Below, piece by piece: positions 6,978 through 9,731 of a stretch of 9,731 nt of DNA. The notes under the pieces were generated by a model. The model searched no databases. It saw only the letters and a list, made by a program, of their open reading frames with translations, and was not told the origin of the DNA. The position numbers were made by a program, and so were the translations under genes. Every line of letters starts with the position of its first letter. The stretch's first letter is position 1. The DNA is from Pseudomonadota bacterium (GTDB lineage: Bacteria; Pseudomonadota; Alphaproteobacteria; Rhizobiales; Aestuariivirgaceae), in the NCBI GenBank assembly GCA_016522385.1, contig JAEKFU010000139.1, positions 1-9,731 on the forward strand, read 5' to 3'.

Positions 6978-9170
6978 ATGATCCCTCTCATCGGCTATGT
7001 GGACCGGCTTTCCGGGCGCGCCGGCGACACCCTCAACTTCAAGGTAAGCTCGACCTCGAGCGAACCCTTTGATGCCCAGCTCATCAGAATCATTTGTGCC
7101 GATCCGAACCCTGACGGCCCGGGCATCATCCACGAAGAAGTCACCTCGGCTTTTGACGGCTCCTATCCATCCCGTTCTCAGGACTACGATCTCGGCTCAT
7201 ATGTCCAGGTTGCATTGACAAAGGATCTGACACCTCTTGGGAGCTTTACTCTCGTTGTAACAATCTGGCCAACGACACCGCACAAAGGCCGGCAGGGCTT
7301 GATCAGCTGCAATGGCGCAGAAGCCAGTGGTGAGCTTGCACTCCTTATCGATGATAAAGGCTGCTTGGGTCTCGAGGTGCGGGCCGGTAGTGACCAGCAC
7401 GTTTGCCTAAGTACCGAAGTTCCGCTGACGGCACGGCGCTGGTACCGGGTCTGGGCATCATTCAACAGCGCAACCGGAGACCTCTGCGTCGGTCAGACGG
7501 CGCTGAATGACCTCGATGAGCCGATTTTGAAGAGTAAGGCCTTGGAAAAGGACTTCTCGTTCAAGCTTGCCAACAATGTTCTGATTGCCGCGCTTAGCGG
7601 GAGCAAGCCGCACAGCCATTTCAATGGAAAGATTGAACAGCCCGGTTTGTTTGCCAAATACCTGGATGGTTGCGACCTAGCCCAGGTGTTGGCCGTCAAA
7701 CAGGGCAAAGATTGCGTCGCTCTTTGGGACTTTTCGAGAGGCATTTCTACGCTCAAGGTAGAAGATCTCGGTCCCAACAATTTGCATGGTGAAATTGTCA
7801 ATCTGCCGGCGCGCGGCATGACCGGTTCAACCTGGAGGGGTCAGGAGATGTGCTGGCGGCATGCCCCGGAGCATTATGCGGCCATTTACTTCCATGATGA
7901 CGATTTCTACGATTGCGGCTGGGAGACTGGTTTCTCGTTCACGATTCCCAACGAGCTAAAGAGCGGGGTTTATGCGGCCCGTCTGCGTTGCGGGGCGTAT
8001 GAAGACACAATTCCCTTCTTCGTTTGCGCACCAAGGGGCTGGGTGCACTCTGAGCTGTGTGTCATCATCCCAACCTTTACCTATGTCATTTACTCCAACA
8101 ATGCGCGTTACGATTATGGCGAAGAGATTGAATGGAGAATGAAGGACTGGGATGCCTATCCCTGGAACCCGGCACGTTATCCCGACTACGGCCTCAGCGC
8201 CTACAATCTGCACAGCGACGGCAGCGGCATTTGTCACGTTTCCAGCCTGCGGCCGATGATGACCCTGAAATCAGGATATCTGACCCTTCTCATCGAGGGG
8301 TGCGGATCGGGACTGCGGCATTTTCAGGCGGATACACACCTGCTGGCCTGGCTCGATCATCAAGGCATCGAATTTGATGTCGTCACCGATCAGGAGCTGC
8401 ACGATGATGGCGTTAGCGCGCTGGAACGCTACCAGGCGGTCCTGACGACCTCGCACCCTGAGTACCACACTGCAGAGTCGCTTGATGCGATCGAGGGCTA
8501 CATCAAGGGCGGTGGAAATTTCGGTTATCTCGGCGGCAACGGATTTTACTGGCGGGTGGCGCTTCATCAGGAGGCGCCCGGCGCTATCGAGATCCGGCGC
8601 GGAGAAGGCGGCATCAGGACCTGGGCAGCAGAACCCGGTGAATATTACAACGCCTTCGATGGCGAGTATGGCGGCCTTTGGCGACGCAACGGCCGCCCGC
8701 CCCAGAAGATGGCGGGTGTCGGCTTTTCATCGCAAGGCACATTTGTCGGCTCCTGTTACCGGCGAACGCAACAATCGTTCGACCCGGGTGTGAGCTGGAT
8801 GTTTGAGGGGATCGACGAAGACGTCCTGGGGGATTTTGGCCTCTCGGGCGGCGGTGCTGCGGGGTATGAGCTCGATCGTGCCGATGTCGCACTGGGTACA
8901 CCGGAAAATGCGACAATCCTTGCCTGCTCGGAAAATCACATCGACACCTATGTTGCAGTGCCCGAGGAGTTGCTGACGCATGTCAGCACGCTACCCGGCG
9001 AGGCAGCCCAAGACCTGATACGCGCTGATATGGTCTACTATCCGACCAAATCGGGTGGCGCAGTGTTTTCGACGGGCTCGATAACATTCTGCGGCAGCCT
9101 GCCAAACAACGGCTTCAGCAATAACATCTCAACGCTTTTAACCAACGTGTTACGGAGATTTCTCGACTGA
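6978..9170 (+). CDS. N,N-dimethylformamidase large-subunit-like amidohydrolase
   Basis: This 730-residue protein has no signal peptide and is probably cytoplasmic. The characterised relative hydrolyses N,N-dimethylformamide to dimethylamine and formate, using a mononuclear iron held by two tyrosines and a glutamate. The N-terminal part (about 1-80) starts G-Y-V-D-R-L-S as in the family. Residues 81-230 look like a LamG/concanavalin-type jelly roll (F-T-L-V-V-T-I-W near 90-97; R-W-Y-R-V-W-A near 154-160). The C-terminal catalytic region contains T-F-T-Y-V-I-Y-S-N-N (366-375), L-S-A-Y-N-L-H-S-D-G (406-415) and S-H-P-E-Y-H (492-497). Y369 or Y372, Y409 and E495 are the likely iron ligands. A GTG at 6951 would extend it by nine residues into the permease gene; ATG 6978 fits the family N-terminus better, though its ribosome-binding site is weak. 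No small-subunit gene adjoins it. The true substrate may be another amide. Confidence 0.85.
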   Translation: MIPLIGYVDRLSGRAGDTLNFKVSSTSSEPFDAQLIRIICADPNPDGPGIIHEEVTSAFDGSYPSRSQDYDLGSYVQVALTKDLTPLGSFTLVVTIWPTTPHKGRQGLISCNGAEASGELALLIDDKGCLGLEVRAGSDQHVCLSTEVPLTARRWYRVWASFNSATGDLCVGQTALNDLDEPILKSKALEKDFSFKLANNVLIAALSGSKPHSHFNGKIEQPGLFAKYLDGCDLAQVLAVKQGKDCVALWDFSRGISTLKVEDLGPNNLHGEIVNLPARGMTGSTWRGQEMCWRHAPEHYAAIYFHDDDFYDCGWETGFSFTIPNELKSGVYAARLRCGAYEDTIPFFVCAPRGWVHSELCVIIPTFTYVIYSNNARYDYGEEIEWRMKDWDAYPWNPARYPDYGLSAYNLHSDGSGICHVSSLRPMMTLKSGYLTLLIEGCGSGLRHFQADTHLLAWLDHQGIEFDVVTDQELHDDGVSALERYQAVLTTSHPEYHTAESLDAIEGYIKGGGNFGYLGGNGFYWRVALHQEAPGAIEIRRGEGGIRTWAAEPGEYYNAFDGEYGGLWRRNGRPPQKMAGVGFSSQGTFVGSCYRRTQQSFDPGVSWMFEGIDEDVLGDFGLSGGGAAGYELDRADVALGTPENATILACSENHIDTYVAVPEELLTHVSTLPGEAAQDLIRADMVYYPTKSGGAVFSTGSITFCGSLPNNGFSNNISTLLTNVLRRFLD

Positions 9171-9623
9171 AGTCTACGGTCAGAAGTCAACCGATCCAAA
9201 TACACAAGTTTCCGGGCAAATTATCCGAAGGTAACGATCAGCCGGATGTCCGGTCCTGGCACGTAGCGGAAGTGCTGACCCCGTTCGAGGGGAGTCCGTT
9301 GTTCACCTGATAGCCGGCATTGGAAATTCGATGGGCGTTTTTTGCAGCGATTTCATCTGCTGAGAGGCCGATAACAGACCCTAGAGTAAAGCGCGTGCCA
9401 TATTGATTGGTCTTGCGCTTGGCTCCGGTAGTCCCCATACTTGATCCACCGGCACGTCGAGAAGTTGGATAGGCGTGCCCTCTCAAGTTATCAGGTTAGA
9501 CGACTGTCACTCATGGACTGCCTACCTTTCCCGACATCTTAGAGGCCCTTGCGGAACGTCGTATCGTACTCGGTCCGCATGCTCACTTTTATCCAATGCT
9601 TAGAAACGGGAAAGGAAATCCCT
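9171..9623. other. Intergenic stretch between the hydrolase and cold-shock genes
   Basis: This 453-bp stretch has no rho-independent terminator that I can make out after the hydrolase stop. It holds one possible small - strand gene (9238-9438), annotated separately. The last 130 bp are the leader of the cold-shock gene and probably contain its promoter and 5' untranslated region; I could not pick out a -35/-10 pair with confidence. Confidence 0.5.
9238..9438 (-). CDS. Possible small hypothetical protein
   Basis: A 66-residue frame from ATG at 9438 on the - strand. It has a basic start (G-A-K-R-K-T-N-Q-Y-G-T-R), then a stretch L-G-S-V-I-G-L-S-A-D-E-I-A-A-K-N-A that could form a helix, and a polar Ser/Asn-rich tail. 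I do not recognise a family. The third codon position is only moderately GC-rich (about 60 percent by hand count), and the upstream GGTGGA is a weak ribosome-binding site. The frame is also open 16 codons further upstream, to an ATG at 9486. It lies between two + strand genes in otherwise empty DNA, so it could be a real small gene or chance. Confidence 0.35.
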   Translation of the reverse strand: MGTTGAKRKTNQYGTRFTLGSVIGLSADEIAAKNAHRISNAGYQVNNGLPSNGVSTSATCQDRTSG

Positions 9624-9731
9624 ATGGCCATCAATGGCACCGTAAAATTCTTCAATCATTCGCGTGGCTTCGGCTTTGTTTCGCCGGAAGACGGCTCCAA
9701 GGACGTGTTTATCCACGCCACCGCTCTGGAA
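9624..9731 (+). CDS. Cold-shock-domain protein (CspA family), 5' part only
   Basis: The first 36 residues are present before the window ends; family members are usually about 67-70 residues. The cold-shock domain's RNA-binding motifs are visible: R-G-F-G-F-V (14-19, RNP1) and V-F-I-H-A (28-32, RNP2), preceded by G-T-V-K-F-F (5-10). Such proteins are small OB-fold RNA/ssDNA chaperones that melt mRNA structure. AAGGA (9612-9616) 7 bp before the ATG supports the start. It is transcribed independently of the transporter operon, judging by the 453-bp gap. Whether it is cold-induced cannot be told from this fragment, because rhizobia carry several paralogues. Confidence 0.95.
   Translation, partial: MAINGTVKFFNHSRGFGFVSPEDGSKDVFIHATALE

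Overview
The window looks like chromosomal DNA of an alphaproteobacterium, most likely a member of the Rhizobiales. The basis is moderate-to-high GC, a binding-protein ABC operon of rhizobial type, a Tat-exported binding protein and a rhizobial-type cold-shock gene at the right edge. The assignment rests on protein character and was not checked by a search.

Layout from left to right. Positions 1-402 hold no convincing gene but contain a 35-bp imperfect inverted repeat (94-128 and 329-363) around a 200-bp core, resembling a small non-autonomous mobile or intergenic element. Next is a UbiA-superfamily membrane prenyltransferase (403-1362). A 415-bp gap without a supported gene follows. Then comes a SAM-dependent methyltransferase of the phosphobase-methyltransferase type (about 1778-2581), whose start codon is unclear.

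The core is a tight five-gene operon on the + strand (2708-9170): a MalK/UgpC-type ABC ATPase, a Tat-dependent family-1 solute-binding protein, two MalF/MalG-type permeases, and a 730-residue protein resembling the large subunit of N,N-dimethylformamidase. The last has an N-terminal LamG-like region and the conserved Tyr/Tyr/Glu region expected to bind mononuclear iron. The simplest reading is an uptake-and-hydrolysis module: the binding protein captures a small solute, perhaps an amide or N-substituted formamide, the transporter imports it, and the cytoplasmic hydrolase cleaves the amide bond. No small subunit is encoded next to the hydrolase, unlike the characterised enzyme. A perfect 8-bp GC-rich hairpin lies between the binding-protein and first permease genes and probably sets the excess of binding protein over membrane components.

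Positions 9171-9623 are mostly non-coding, with one possible small antisense ORF (9238-9438). A cold-shock-domain gene begins at 9624 and runs off the right edge.
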